A stretch of DNA of 64,000 nt, taken from assembly GCA_002338655.1 (NCBI GenBank), contig DDIU01000015.1:248001-312000 (forward strand), written 5' to 3'. Below, one piece after another: positions 16,955 to 25,758 of this stretch (within the stretch, counting starts at the first letter, position 1; each line of letters begins with the position of its first letter). Position numbers and translations under genes: made by a program. The notes below the pieces were generated by a model. It searched no databases. It saw only the letters and a list, made by a program, of their open reading frames with translations, and was not told where the DNA came from. The DNA comes from Flammeovirgaceae bacterium UBA1842 (lineage in GTDB: Bacteria > Bacteroidota > Bacteroidia > Cytophagales > Cyclobacteriaceae).

Positions 16955-18034
16955 ATGAATCAAAATTTAGAACTCCCACAAATTAAAAATTCCTCACCAA
17001 CAGAAGGTATAAAGGTAGACATGTCTGAAATCCAATCTATGTTGAGAATATCCACGATTGGAATGGCTGTGATTTCAGAAGATACCAAAATTTTGGAAGC
17101 CAATCAACATCTATGTACTATTCTAGGCTATACAAGACAGGAATTATTAATACTTAGTTATCCTGATATAGTACTTGACAATGATTTATCCATGCATGGT
17201 GTCGAAAATAACAATCAAGTAAGGAAATACCTTAACAAAAAAGGGCAAACTGTTTGGGGTTATTCCTCCCTTAGGAAGGTAGTTGTAAAAGATCAAGAAA
17301 CTATACTTTTCATTGATCAGGTGTATGACATTACAAAGGAAAAAATGCTTGAATCAGCTTGTAATTCTATGGCAGATGAGCTTAAGGAACTAAGTTATAG
17401 CGTTTCCCATGACCTCCGTTCACCTTTAAGAAGCATTCTTGGGTTTAGTCAAGCGCTCAAAGAAGATGAAATGGACAACCTGAGTGACGAAGGTAAAGAC
17501 CACTTAAAAAGAATTTATAATGCCTCTGTTCGTATGGGAAAGATGCTTGACGAATTACTGGGGTTAGCCCGATTATCATTGCAAAAAACAAGACCTCAAA
17601 ATATTGACCTAACACAACTCATCAAGGAGACCATAGAAGGCTTCAAAACCGATTCAAAATACAATTTTGAAATAGAGGAAGGCCTTGTAACCAATGGAGA
17701 TCTTAAATCAATTAAAAAATTGTTTGAGAATTTAATTGACAATGCCATTAAATTTTCTTCCAAAGAATTTGCCCCTACTATTAAAGTAGGAACCACAAAA
17801 CATGAAGGTTCAACTGTCTTTTATGTTAGGGACAATGGTGCTGGGTTTGATCAGGCCTATGCAGATAAATTATTTGGAGCTTACCAAAGACTGCATACAC
17901 CTGAAGAGTTTGAAGGTACAGGTATGGGATTGGCCATAGTGAAGCGTATTGTTAGCCAACATGGGGGTAAAATCTGGGCCGAAAGCAAGCCTAATCGAGG
18001 AGCAACATTCTATTTAACATTTAGCATGTCATAA
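16955..18034 (+). CDS. PAS-domain sensor histidine kinase, soluble
   Basis: 359 residues, no TM helix. PAS domain about 23-130 (RISTIGMAVIS start, ILEANQHLCTILGYT), then HisKA with phosphoacceptor H152 (SVSHDLRSPLRS), and HATPase_c with N box (NLIDNAIKFSS), G1 (DNGAGFD) and G2 (GTGMGLAI). It should autophosphorylate in the cytoplasm in response to an intracellular cue. It is the first of a same-strand series of sensor genes; the next starts 28 bp later and begins with a receiver domain, a likely phosphate acceptor. Confidence 0.92.
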   Translation: MNQNLELPQIKNSSPTEGIKVDMSEIQSMLRISTIGMAVISEDTKILEANQHLCTILGYTRQELLILSYPDIVLDNDLSMHGVENNNQVRKYLNKKGQTVWGYSSLRKVVVKDQETILFIDQVYDITKEKMLESACNSMADELKELSYSVSHDLRSPLRSILGFSQALKEDEMDNLSDEGKDHLKRIYNASVRMGKMLDELLGLARLSLQKTRPQNIDLTQLIKETIEGFKTDSKYNFEIEEGLVTNGDLKSIKKLFENLIDNAIKFSSKEFAPTIKVGTTKHEGSTVFYVRDNGAGFDQAYADKLFGAYQRLHTPEEFEGTGMGLAIVKRIVSQHGGKIWAESKPNRGATFYLTFSMS

Positions 18035-18062
18035 TGAGGATGGTTAAAAATTTCCTATCGGG

Positions 18063-19535
18063 ATGAAAAAGCAAAACATTAAAATATTGTTCATTGAAGA
18101 TGATAAGGACGACTATGATATGGTTTTACTTTCATTGAAGAAAGCAAATTTTAATGTTACAAGCGATCGTGTACAAACAGAATTGGAGCTTACGCAAAAG
18201 CTAAAGGAAAAGCATTGGAACCTCGTTATTAGTGACAATAAACTCCCCACCCTAACTGGACCAAAGGCATTAATAATTGTTAGGGAAATTGACCCTGAAA
18301 TTCCATTTATATTGGTTTCTGGTACTATTGGAGAAGAGGCAGCTGTGGAGATCATGCGTTCGGGCGCCAATGATTATATCCTTAAAGATAACCTTAGCCG
18401 CTTAGCTCCCGCCATAGAAAGGGAAATTAGGGATGCAAAACTCAGGTTAAATCAGAAGCAGAATAAGAGAAACCTGATATTGAGCGAACTTAAATATCAA
18501 TTACTTACCGAAAGTATTAAAAATGTATTCTTCGCACTTGACAATGGGCTAAAAATCACCTTTTGGAATGAAGCCGCACATAGGGAATTTGACAAAAAGA
18601 ATGTAGTTGGTCAATATTTTAATGATGTTTTTCCAGAATGGAAATACAAAAACATCACCCGTCTCATATCAAAATCCATGGAAGATGGTAAAGTCAATAA
18701 TGTTTCTATCACCTATGAAGCTAACGAAACGGAATATTATGAAGGCACTATTTTTCCAACGGGAGAAGGGGTTTCAGTGCTCCTCAGTAAAGTAACCGAG
18801 CTGAAAAGAAATAGGGATAATCTTGTCCGGTTAAACAATGAGCTCGAAACACTATTATATAGAATTGCCCATGATCTTAGAGGCCCTGTGGCTTCTGTAA
18901 TAGGCCTTATCAATATTTCAAAAAACGATTCCTATTTTCAAAAAGAGCAGTTTCTTGAGATGATGAACTCCAGTATGTCAAAATTGAATCACATCCTTAA
19001 AGAACTGATAAACATCTCCAATATCAAACTAGGCAAACCACATATTCAGTTATTTCGAGTGAAACCCATTATGAATGAAATAATTGAAAATATTCAATTC
19101 TCAGACCACCATGCACGAGTAAACTGCACTATTGATATAGATGAAAACCTAGATATATTGAGCGACATTGGCCTGTTTAGGTGTATATGGCAAAATTTAA
19201 TTGTCAATGCTGTTAAATATAGTAAAGAAGGAAAAATTAATGAGATCAAAATCTCTGCAAGCAAAACACAGGGGAAATTATTTGCAACAATAAGCGATAC
19301 AGGGCAAGGTATTTCCGCAAAACAGTATCCAAGATTATATGAAATGTTCTATCGTGGCAATGTGGCATCAAGTGGTCCTGGGCTGGGTCTCTACGTTGTA
19401 AAAAACGCATTGATGAAAATTAAGGGCGAAATAGAACTCAATAGGAATTATAAGAAGGGAGCCAGATTCGATGTATGGCTTCCTGATTTTAAGAATAAAA
19501 TAACTGGAACGGTTCAAAATGTGGGGATAGTTTAA
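18063..19535 (+). CDS. Receiver-PAS-histidine kinase hybrid
   Basis: 490 residues. An N-terminal receiver domain (about 5-125) has acidic pocket E12-D13-D14, phosphoacceptor D58 (ISDNKLP) and DYILKDNLSRL. A degenerate PAS region spans about 145-250. The kinase core has H270 (RIAHDLRGPVAS), N box (WQNLIVNAVKYS), G1 (SDTGQGIS) and G2 (GPGLGLYVV). With the receiver at the N-terminus, the kinase is probably controlled by an upstream kinase, such as the PAS kinase 28 bp before it. The next gene has the same order and begins 9 bp later. Confidence 0.92.
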   Translation: MKKQNIKILFIEDDKDDYDMVLLSLKKANFNVTSDRVQTELELTQKLKEKHWNLVISDNKLPTLTGPKALIIVREIDPEIPFILVSGTIGEEAAVEIMRSGANDYILKDNLSRLAPAIEREIRDAKLRLNQKQNKRNLILSELKYQLLTESIKNVFFALDNGLKITFWNEAAHREFDKKNVVGQYFNDVFPEWKYKNITRLISKSMEDGKVNNVSITYEANETEYYEGTIFPTGEGVSVLLSKVTELKRNRDNLVRLNNELETLLYRIAHDLRGPVASVIGLINISKNDSYFQKEQFLEMMNSSMSKLNHILKELINISNIKLGKPHIQLFRVKPIMNEIIENIQFSDHHARVNCTIDIDENLDILSDIGLFRCIWQNLIVNAVKYSKEGKINEIKISASKTQGKLFATISDTGQGISAKQYPRLYEMFYRGNVASSGPGLGLYVVKNALMKIKGEIELNRNYKKGARFDVWLPDFKNKITGTVQNVGIV

Positions 19536-19544
19536 CGTAAACGA

Positions 19545-21905
19545 ATGACAGAAACCAAGACCAATAGTAAAAAACTAAAAATTCTTGTAGCAGAAGATTC
19601 TGTTGATGATTATGAATTGATAATCAACAAGATCAAAAAAGATGGTTTTGAAATAGAATCAGCCAGGGTAGAGACTTCGGAAGAGTTTACCTTAGCCCTA
19701 GCTGAAAAAAATTGGGATATCATATTAAGTGATAATAGCCTTCCAAAATTTGATGCCACCCAAGCCCTAGGTATTACAAGACGTGTGTTGCCATATATTC
19801 CGTTTATAATTGTTTCGGGTACCATCGGTGAAGATATCGCAGTAAATGCAATGAAGGCCGGAGCCAATGATTATATATTAAAAGATAACCTATCAAGGTT
19901 GGTCCCAGCCATCAATAGGGAGTTGCGCGATTCTGAAAGTCAGATCCAAAAATTAAAAACCGAAGAGGCTCTGAAAAAAAGCCTGCAGAACTATCAATAC
20001 CTTGCAGAAAATGTCCAAGATCTCGTGTCTGTACATGATAATAAGGGAGACTTTGCTTGGATAAGCCCTTCGGCAAGAAAAATACTTGGCTGGTCTACCG
20101 AAGAATTAATGTCTCAAAAAGCTTTTGCACAAATTCATCCTGAAGATTATGAGCGGGTAGTGACCAATACTTTTAAAAAAATGCTGAGTGGGGATAAAAG
20201 GGGTATGCAACGGTTTACTTATCGGTATATGCGTAAAGATGGAGTTTACATTTATCTTGAAGCTTTGGCGGAGCCAGTGTATGAAAATGCCAAATTAAAG
20301 CGGATTGTTAGGACAGCACGCGACATTACAGAGCAAGTATTAGCTACCCAGTTACTTGAAGAGAATCAAGCGATGTATGAAAGCGTATTAGAAAGCCTTT
20401 CTGAAGGGATTTTACTGGTCGATAATTCTAATAGAGTAAAAACGTTTAATCATAGTGTAAGTACCATTCTAGGAATCAATATCAGTATCAATGATAGCCT
20501 GACCAACATATTCGATGATAGTATTCGTCTCGTAGATACGCATTACAAATCCATTGAGACCAAAGCGTTTTTTCAATTTGCTATGGAGCATTGTGAAAGG
20601 GTAATATTCAATAAAGTGATTGGACTCAAAAAAGACGATAATTTGCGTTGGTTGTCACTGAATGTAGTGCCCTATACCTTAAATGATGAAATATTAGGGT
20701 CTGTGCTATCCTTTAGTGACATCACTGAATTATTTAATAATGAGGAAAAAGCCAATCAAATAGCAGCAGAATTGGTAACTCTAATAGAAACGGCCAATGC
20801 CCCTATATTTGGTACAGACAGGGAGGGTAATATAACCGAATGGAACAGCTATACAAGCCAAATTACAGGATATTCTAAACAAGAAACAGAAAATGAAAAC
20901 ATATTTGACAAACTAATATTAAAAGGTGAAATTAAAAATGTGAAGGGCCTATTTGAACGTGTAATGCTTGGTGAAAAAATAACCCATTATGAATTACCAA
21001 TTATTACTAAAACCGGAAAAGTGGTAACAATACTGTTTAATGCCACTATTCGAAAAGATTTTAATAATAATATTATCGGTATGATTTGCGTGGGACAAGA
21101 CATTACTGAATTAATAGAATATAGAAATCAACTTGAAAATAAAGTTAATGAAAGAACTTTAAAACTCAATGAGGCATTGCAAAACGAAAAGGAACTTGTA
21201 AAACTCAAGTCAAAATTTGTTTCCATGGCGTCACACGAGTTTAGGACACCCCTATCGAGTATTAAATTCGCTTCTGATTTTATTCGCAAATATCATGACA
21301 GGACAGATTGGGACAATCTTTTGGCCAAACTTGACAATATTGATGAGCAAATAAAACACATGAGTTATTTGCTTGATGATGTCTTAATAATGGGCAAAAG
21401 TGATGCTGGTAAAATAAAGATAAACAAAGCACCTGTTGACATTAGGGCCTTCTGTACTAAAATTAAAGGTGAAGTCGAATATATGTTCAATAACTCCCAC
21501 TCCATCGAATCCTTAATAAATAGTGATACCAAACACATAAGTTCAGATGAAAAATTGTTACGGAATATATTGATTAACTTATTGAGCAATGCCATTAAAT
21601 TCAGCCCTAACAAAAATAAAGTGGGATTAACCGTGACATGCAGTAAAAATTACATGCAAATACAGGTTGAGGATTGGGGACTTGGTGTGGATGAAGAAGA
21701 AGTGGAGCAAATATTTGAAGCTTTTCATCGAAGTAAAAGAGTTACAAATATTGATGGTACAGGCCTTGGGCTGTCCATAGCTAAAAAGGCCGTAGAGCTA
21801 CTAGGAGGCACTATAAAGCTTTTTAGTGAATTAGGAAAAGGTACTACTTTTGTTGTTAATTTTCCTGTTACCTATGATAATTCAGACATTATCAGCAATG
21901 AATAA
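19545..21905 (+). CDS. Receiver plus three PAS domains plus histidine kinase hybrid
   Basis: 786 residues, soluble. Receiver domain 10-130 with D63 (LSDNSLP) and DYILKDNLSRL; PAS domains at about 145-265, 275-397 and 405-525; a short coiled coil; HisKA with H564 (MASHEFRTPLSS); HATPase_c with N box (NLLSNAIKFSP), G1 (EDWGLGVD) and G2 (GTGLGLSIA). The receiver is clearly related to that of the preceding gene, suggesting duplication. Together with the preceding two genes it forms a candidate phosphorelay feeding the NarL-type regulator downstream. Confidence 0.92.
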   Translation: MTETKTNSKKLKILVAEDSVDDYELIINKIKKDGFEIESARVETSEEFTLALAEKNWDIILSDNSLPKFDATQALGITRRVLPYIPFIIVSGTIGEDIAVNAMKAGANDYILKDNLSRLVPAINRELRDSESQIQKLKTEEALKKSLQNYQYLAENVQDLVSVHDNKGDFAWISPSARKILGWSTEELMSQKAFAQIHPEDYERVVTNTFKKMLSGDKRGMQRFTYRYMRKDGVYIYLEALAEPVYENAKLKRIVRTARDITEQVLATQLLEENQAMYESVLESLSEGILLVDNSNRVKTFNHSVSTILGINISINDSLTNIFDDSIRLVDTHYKSIETKAFFQFAMEHCERVIFNKVIGLKKDDNLRWLSLNVVPYTLNDEILGSVLSFSDITELFNNEEKANQIAAELVTLIETANAPIFGTDREGNITEWNSYTSQITGYSKQETENENIFDKLILKGEIKNVKGLFERVMLGEKITHYELPIITKTGKVVTILFNATIRKDFNNNIIGMICVGQDITELIEYRNQLENKVNERTLKLNEALQNEKELVKLKSKFVSMASHEFRTPLSSIKFASDFIRKYHDRTDWDNLLAKLDNIDEQIKHMSYLLDDVLIMGKSDAGKIKINKAPVDIRAFCTKIKGEVEYMFNNSHSIESLINSDTKHISSDEKLLRNILINLLSNAIKFSPNKNKVGLTVTCSKNYMQIQVEDWGLGVDEEEVEQIFEAFHRSKRVTNIDGTGLGLSIAKKAVELLGGTIKLFSELGKGTTFVVNFPVTYDNSDIISNE

Positions 21906-22009
21906 TGATAGGATTGAACCTGTTACTCAACTCATTTGAATGATAATAAAACATCTATTTTTCACCTGTAGGTTAAGAATAGTAAACTAAATTGATATCT
22001 TAATATTAA

Positions 22010-22663
22010 ATGGAAAAAATAAAGGTAATACTGGTTGATGATCACCTTCTCCTTCTAGAGGGGATTGCTTCTATGTTGCAGAATATCGAATATATAAAAA
22101 TAGTAGGAAAAGCATCCAGTGGTGAAGAGGCTATCAATTTGGTCAATGAACTCACCCCTGATATCGTATTAATGGATATTGTGATGCAGGGAATGACTGG
22201 AATAGAAGCTACGAAGTGGATAAAGGAACAAAATGATACTATTAAAATAATTATACTTACCAGTGAGGTCAATGAAAAATATGTATCTCTGGCTATAAAG
22301 GCCGGGGTTGATGGATATTTGCCAAAGAATGTGGAGAAACCGATACTAATAGAGGCCATTAACAAAGTAAACGCTGGAGAGCGCTATTTTTCCCAATCTA
22401 TTTCCAGCATCATGTTGGACTCATTTTACAAACAAGAAAGTGGTGAGACCAAATCAGCTGTCAATAGCGATTTGACCAAACGTGAATTTGAAATTCTAAA
22501 GCAAGTTGCTTTGGGAAAGTCCAATCAGGAAGTAGCTGATGAGCTATTTATTAGTATTAAGACCGTTGAAACCCACAAGACAAACATCCTTTCCAAACTA
22601 GGCCTTAGAAATACTGTAGAGCTTGTAAGGTATGCCATTAAGAATAAAGTGATAGAGCTTTAA
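22010..22663 (+). CDS. NarL/LuxR-family response regulator
   Basis: 217 residues. Receiver domain 3-120 with acidic D10-D11, phosphoacceptor D56 (LMDIVMQGMTG), LTS at 83-85 and K106 (GYLPK). A LuxR-type helix-turn-helix lies at about 152-213 (LTKREFEILKQVALGKSNQE, then VADELFISIKTVETHKTNI). It is the only DNA-binding protein among the sensor genes 16955-23880 and so the likely transcriptional output of the cluster. It would bind as a dimer to an inverted repeat; the palindromes at 23192-23206 and 24226-24240 are candidate targets (inference). Confidence 0.93.
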   Translation: MEKIKVILVDDHLLLLEGIASMLQNIEYIKIVGKASSGEEAINLVNELTPDIVLMDIVMQGMTGIEATKWIKEQNDTIKIIILTSEVNEKYVSLAIKAGVDGYLPKNVEKPILIEAINKVNAGERYFSQSISSIMLDSFYKQESGETKSAVNSDLTKREFEILKQVALGKSNQEVADELFISIKTVETHKTNILSKLGLRNTVELVRYAIKNKVIEL

Positions 22664-22727
22664 ATCAATTACTGGCGAACGAGTAAAAATGACCTTAATC
22701 AAAAACAACATTAGTTTTCCACATTAC

Positions 22728-22990
22728 CCAAAGAGACCCCATTTCTCCGCAAGTTGACAGGTTCCGGAATTCCCCCTTTAGGGGATTTCAGTTACCCATT
22801 TTGGGGATTCAGGTTACCCCTTTAGGGGATTTAGGTTACCCCTTTAGGGGATTCAGGTTACCCCTTTAGGGGATTCAGGGGTGCCACTTTAGGGGATTCA
22901 GGTTACCCCTTTAGGGGATTCAGGGGTAAGTGTGAGTAAAATTTCGATTAAACTTCGTTTTATTTTAATAGCTAAATATGTTAGCCGGAC
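22728..22990. repeat. Dispersed intergenic repeat element, long copy
   Basis: The flanks of the tandem array match those of 47790-47911. Left: CAAAGAGACCC versus CAAAAAGACCC, then CCGCAAGTTGAC versus CCGCCAATTGAC. Right: ATTTCGATTAAACTT in both, then a T-rich stretch ending TTTTAATAG/TTTTTAATAG and GCCGGACAT/AGTCAGACAT. Both lie in the same orientation between two plus-strand genes. The long copy has seven internal units, the short copy one. Confidence 0.7.
22773..22927. repeat. Tandem array of seven 22-bp units
   Basis: Unit consensus is CCCCTTTAGGGG followed by ATTCAGGTTA. Units start at 22773, 22795, 22817, 22839, 22861, 22883 (23 bp) and 22906. Each contains a small inverted repeat, CCCCT-TT-AGGGG. 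Units 6-7 copy the pattern of units 4-5, including the GGGGT ending, suggesting a recent two-unit duplication. There are no spacers, so it is not a CRISPR array. Confidence 0.88.
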
Positions 22991-23054
22991 ATCAGTAAAA
23001 AAAATTTATCAATTTGAAAAAATACTTAATAACCCCTTGTTTTTAATCAGGTAT

Positions 23055-23236
23055 TACCCCGAGGCCCTGACATTTCCCCTTACGTAATATAATAACAAAA
23101 GCCTTAGATACAGGTTTTTGCTGCATGTAGAATCAGCTCAAATGACGTGAAACATCCATTTTAAGTTATGTTTTACATATTTTTTTTAAAATCAGGAATT
23201 TCCTGAAAGTAAACCTTATGTTAATTACAATCTTTG
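23055..23236 (+). promoter_or_regulatory. Promoter of the kinase-fragment gene with palindromic activator site
   Basis: Three elements upstream of the ATG at 23263: TACCCCGAGGC at 23055-23065 (208 bp before), the palindrome TCAGGAATTTCCTGA at 23192-23206 (starts 71 bp before) and a -7-like box AATCTTTG at 23229-23236 (ends 27 bp before). The palindrome would be centred near -43 from the predicted transcription start, the place of an activator. The same three elements with matching distances precede porP. Confidence 0.6.
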
Positions 23237-23262
23237 ACTATCGAAAAATAATAGATTAAAAC

Positions 23263-23880
23263 ATGATAGCAAGAGCAAATAATTACCCCATTCAAACTGA
23301 AAAGACCCTCTGGTCGTCAATGATCAATACCATAGACAATTATAGTAGCAATAGTAACAATATAGACATAGGCTCCTTGAAAGATTCCCTTATGCAAGAA
23401 CCTCGTATGAACTGTATTGAAAATATTGATTTATATGCTTCAATAAACGAGGTAATAAACTTAACTAAAAACCACTCTCACTTAGAAAACATCGAGGTCA
23501 GCGTAAATATCGAACAACGAAGTCCTTTTTATACAGACAAATACCGTCTTACATTAATACTATGTCATGTAATTGAGAATTCCATTTTGTTTCAGGATTT
23601 AAGGAAACACGAAAACTTTATTGATCTTAACGTTACAGTCAAAAATAATGAGCTGGTTATTGACTTACTTGACAACGGTATTGGAATGAGTAAGGCCATA
23701 CAAAAGGATATCTTCAAAATGTTTTTCAAAGGATCAAAATTGTCCATTGGTTTTGGAATTGGCCTTTATGTTGTTAAGCAATGTTTATATCAATTATCGG
23801 GTACTATAAATATTGATTCAGCTGCTGGTGTGGGTACACACTGTATCGTTAAAATCCCTAACAGTTTCAAAATTGCTTAA
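23263..23880 (+). CDS. Histidine-kinase-like ATPase-domain protein lacking a HisKA domain
   Basis: 205 residues. From about residue 60 it reads like the end of a kinase: YASINEVINLTKNH, N box (ILCHVIENSILF, with the usual second Asn/Ala positions altered), G1 (DNGIGMS) and G2 (GFGIGLYVV). The preceding 45 residues contain no H-box or TM helix, so it cannot autophosphorylate like a normal kinase. It could bind ATP, act as a phosphotransferase of the ChpT type, sequester a partner, or be a remnant. An intact frame, its own promoter and a strong terminator argue for a working gene. Confidence 0.8.
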   Translation: MIARANNYPIQTEKTLWSSMINTIDNYSSNSNNIDIGSLKDSLMQEPRMNCIENIDLYASINEVINLTKNHSHLENIEVSVNIEQRSPFYTDKYRLTLILCHVIENSILFQDLRKHENFIDLNVTVKNNELVIDLLDNGIGMSKAIQKDIFKMFFKGSKLSIGFGIGLYVVKQCLYQLSGTINIDSAAGVGTHCIVKIPNSFKIA

Positions 23881-23911
23881 AATAAGCTCTTAACTATCAT
23901 TTCCAATTTGC

Positions 23912-23945
23912 AAAAAAGTGATGGCCTGATGCCATCACTTTTTTT
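23912..23945 (+). terminator. Strong bidirectional-type terminator after the kinase-fragment gene
   Basis: GTGATGGC and GCCATCAC pair around a CTGAT loop, extended by A6 on the left and T7 on the right, so the perfect stem is 14 bp and ends in a T-run. It isolates the sensor genes from the porP operon, which therefore needs its own promoter. Confidence 0.9.
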
Positions 23946-24091
23946 GTGCATAGCTCATACTAAATGCTAAATAATAATATCTTAAGAGAGAATTTGCTCC
24001 TGATTTTTACATTTTGAAAACTGCATTTGAGATAGGGCAAAAAAGCATATCTCCCTATTCCTAAGTGCTACTCTTATTATTTGTAAGAGTA

Positions 24092-24270
24092 TACCCCGAG
24101 GCGCTATTTCCTTACCCTGATATACTCCTAGTTGTTTGCGAATAGATTGGGCTTGTCCTTAGGCAAAAAACTGCTCACAGAATCAAATAAGGACATTTTT
24201 TGAGTGTTTTCCTGATTTTTTCAATTCAGGATTTCCCTGACCTTTTCCGTATGCCTAAACCCCATATTTG
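24092..24270 (+). promoter_or_regulatory. Promoter of the porP-CTD-PKD operon with palindromic activator site
   Basis: TACCCCGAGGC at 24092-24102 (205 bp before the ATG at 24297), the palindromic TCAGGATTTCCCTGA at 24226-24240 (starts 71 bp before) and a -7-like box CATATTTG at 24263-24270 (ends 27 bp before). Palindrome-to-box spacing is 22 bp, as in the promoter at 23055-23236. No good -33 element was seen, which suits an activator-dependent promoter. Confidence 0.6.
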
Positions 24271-24296
24271 GGTATATCAAAAAACAAACGGAAGCC

Positions 24297-25271
24297 ATGA
24301 AAAACCTAACTGTACTACTCATCACATTCTCCATACTACTTGCACAAAGTGCCATAGCACAAGATGCTCACTTTTCACAGTTTTATGCCAACCCAGTAAA
24401 TCTTAACCCTACTATGGTTGGAATGTCTGGCAATTTTAGGGCCATCGTAGCGCACAGACAACAAGGGACCTCCACTGAAGGATACACAACCTCAGCCTTT
24501 TCATTTGATTCTCCACTGGCTACCAACTCTGGATGGGGGGTGCAGGTAATCCATGACAGCCAAATGAATGGACTATTAAATACTACCTCCTATTATGGCT
24601 CATTAGGACACAGAATAGATATTAATAAAAACTCACAGCTTGGAATAGGGTTAAGGTTGGGTGCCTACCAAAAAGCTTTCGATTGGAGTCGGTTAACCTT
24701 CGAGGATCAGTTAGATCAAAGAGATGGTATGGTAGGTACTACTAATGAAAGGTTCGGAAGAAATCAGGTATCCAATATGGATATAGCACTGGGGATGATG
24801 TACACCTCCAACACCCTATTTGCCGGAGCCACAGTAGGTCACGTCAACCGCCCTAAAGAAAACTTTGCGGTAGATACAGAAAACAGTGTGCCTTTAAAGT
24901 ATACCATACATGCCGGTGGTTTTATCAATTTAATAAATTATCGAAGACAAGCTTATGTGCTTTCTCCTAACGTCATTTACGAAAGACAAGGTTCATTCCA
25001 ATACTTACATCTCGGAATGTATTATGGTAACGATGTGTGGACTGTAGGTGGCTGGTACAGGGTAAATGACGCTGTAATCGCCTCACTCGGAATTAATGTG
25101 TCCAAATTCAAAATTGGTTATAGCTACGATTTCCCAGTAGCAGATTATAAATCAGTATCAGGTAACGCTCATGAGTTGAGTATTGGCTACCAATTTAAGT
25201 ATAACAAGAAGAGAAAAATTAAAAATACCTATAAAGGCAAATGCCCTCCTTTTCAAAAGCATCTTTTTTAA
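24297..25271 (+). CDS. PorP/SprF-family type IX secretion outer-membrane protein
   Basis: 324 residues with a signal peptide 1-22 (SAIAQ) directly followed by the PorP/SprF hallmark DAHFSQFYANP, then LNPTMVG and a beta-barrel strand pattern. The C-terminus ends in a basic tail with CPPFQKH, common in the family. PorP/SprF proteins are needed for secretion and surface anchoring of substrates with a type B C-terminal domain, and are usually encoded next to their substrate. Here the next gene (48 bp on) is a minimal type B CTD protein and the third is the large PKD protein, so the three very likely form one operon and one functional unit. Confidence 0.92.
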   Translation: MKNLTVLLITFSILLAQSAIAQDAHFSQFYANPVNLNPTMVGMSGNFRAIVAHRQQGTSTEGYTTSAFSFDSPLATNSGWGVQVIHDSQMNGLLNTTSYYGSLGHRIDINKNSQLGIGLRLGAYQKAFDWSRLTFEDQLDQRDGMVGTTNERFGRNQVSNMDIALGMMYTSNTLFAGATVGHVNRPKENFAVDTENSVPLKYTIHAGGFINLINYRRQAYVLSPNVIYERQGSFQYLHLGMYYGNDVWTVGGWYRVNDAVIASLGINVSKFKIGYSYDFPVADYKSVSGNAHELSIGYQFKYNKKRKIKNTYKGKCPPFQKHLF

Positions 25272-25319
25272 TAGCTACTGATTATAAATATTTTATCAAA
25301 AACTAAAAAGAAGAAAAGA

Positions 25320-25748
25320 ATGAAACGCTTAATAATATTAATATTTTTGATTATTTTAACTGAAAGTATAAATGCTCAAAATCAAAATGAGCCAATCCGT
25401 TATCGAGTAGTGGCAGTGAATAGCACAGATAATACCATAGAAAGTGTATCAAACATAGTGGAGTTATACCTGCCTATGAAAATCTATTTGCCAACAGCCT
25501 TTTCTCCAAATGGAGATGGTTTAAATGACACTTTTGGTGCAGTAGGCGAAGGCATTGAAAAATATAAACTTACCGTCTATAACAGATGGGGAGAAGAAAT
25601 ATTCGCATCAAATGATGTTTCCACCAAATGGGACGGGTTACATAAAGGCACCATTGTTCCTTTCGGAGCATATAATTATGAATTACTTGCCTATGGCAAA
25701 GAATTTGGCGAAGTGCACAAAACAGGTCACGTAATCGTAGTAAACTAG
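25320..25748 (+). CDS. Free-standing T9SS type B sorting domain (gliding-motility-associated CTD) protein
   Basis: 142 residues. Signal peptide 1-20 (ESINAQ), then only about 30 residues (RYRVVAVNSTDNTIESVSNI and VELYLPM) before the type B CTD at about 54-142: YLPTAFSPNGDGLNDTF, YNRWGEEIF, WDGLHKG and the closing HVIVVN. A type B CTD normally sits at the end of a large secreted protein. The short lead-in reads like the last two strands of an fn3-like domain, which is exactly what the downstream 1760-residue protein lacks. It probably docks to the PorP product and serves as the secretion/anchoring module for the PKD protein (inference). Confidence 0.88.
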   Translation: MKRLIILIFLIILTESINAQNQNEPIRYRVVAVNSTDNTIESVSNIVELYLPMKIYLPTAFSPNGDGLNDTFGAVGEGIEKYKLTVYNRWGEEIFASNDVSTKWDGLHKGTIVPFGAYNYELLAYGKEFGEVHKTGHVIVVN

Positions 25749-25758
25749 TTTAGATCGC

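Larger units (their letters stand above)
22664..23262. other. 600-bp intergenic region with repeat array and regulated promoter
   Basis: No gene was seen. The left half (about 22728-22990) is a dispersed repeat element with an internal seven-unit tandem array. The right half contains the promoter elements of the kinase-fragment gene at 23263, listed separately. Confidence 0.65.
23881..24296. other. Intergenic region before porP
   Basis: Contains the terminator of the preceding gene (23912-23945) and the promoter elements of the porP operon (24092-24270), listed separately. No gene was seen between them. Confidence 0.6.

Noticed and set aside
22773..22927. CRISPR-like array
   Set aside because: The 22-bp units are directly adjacent with no unique spacers, and no cas gene is in the window.
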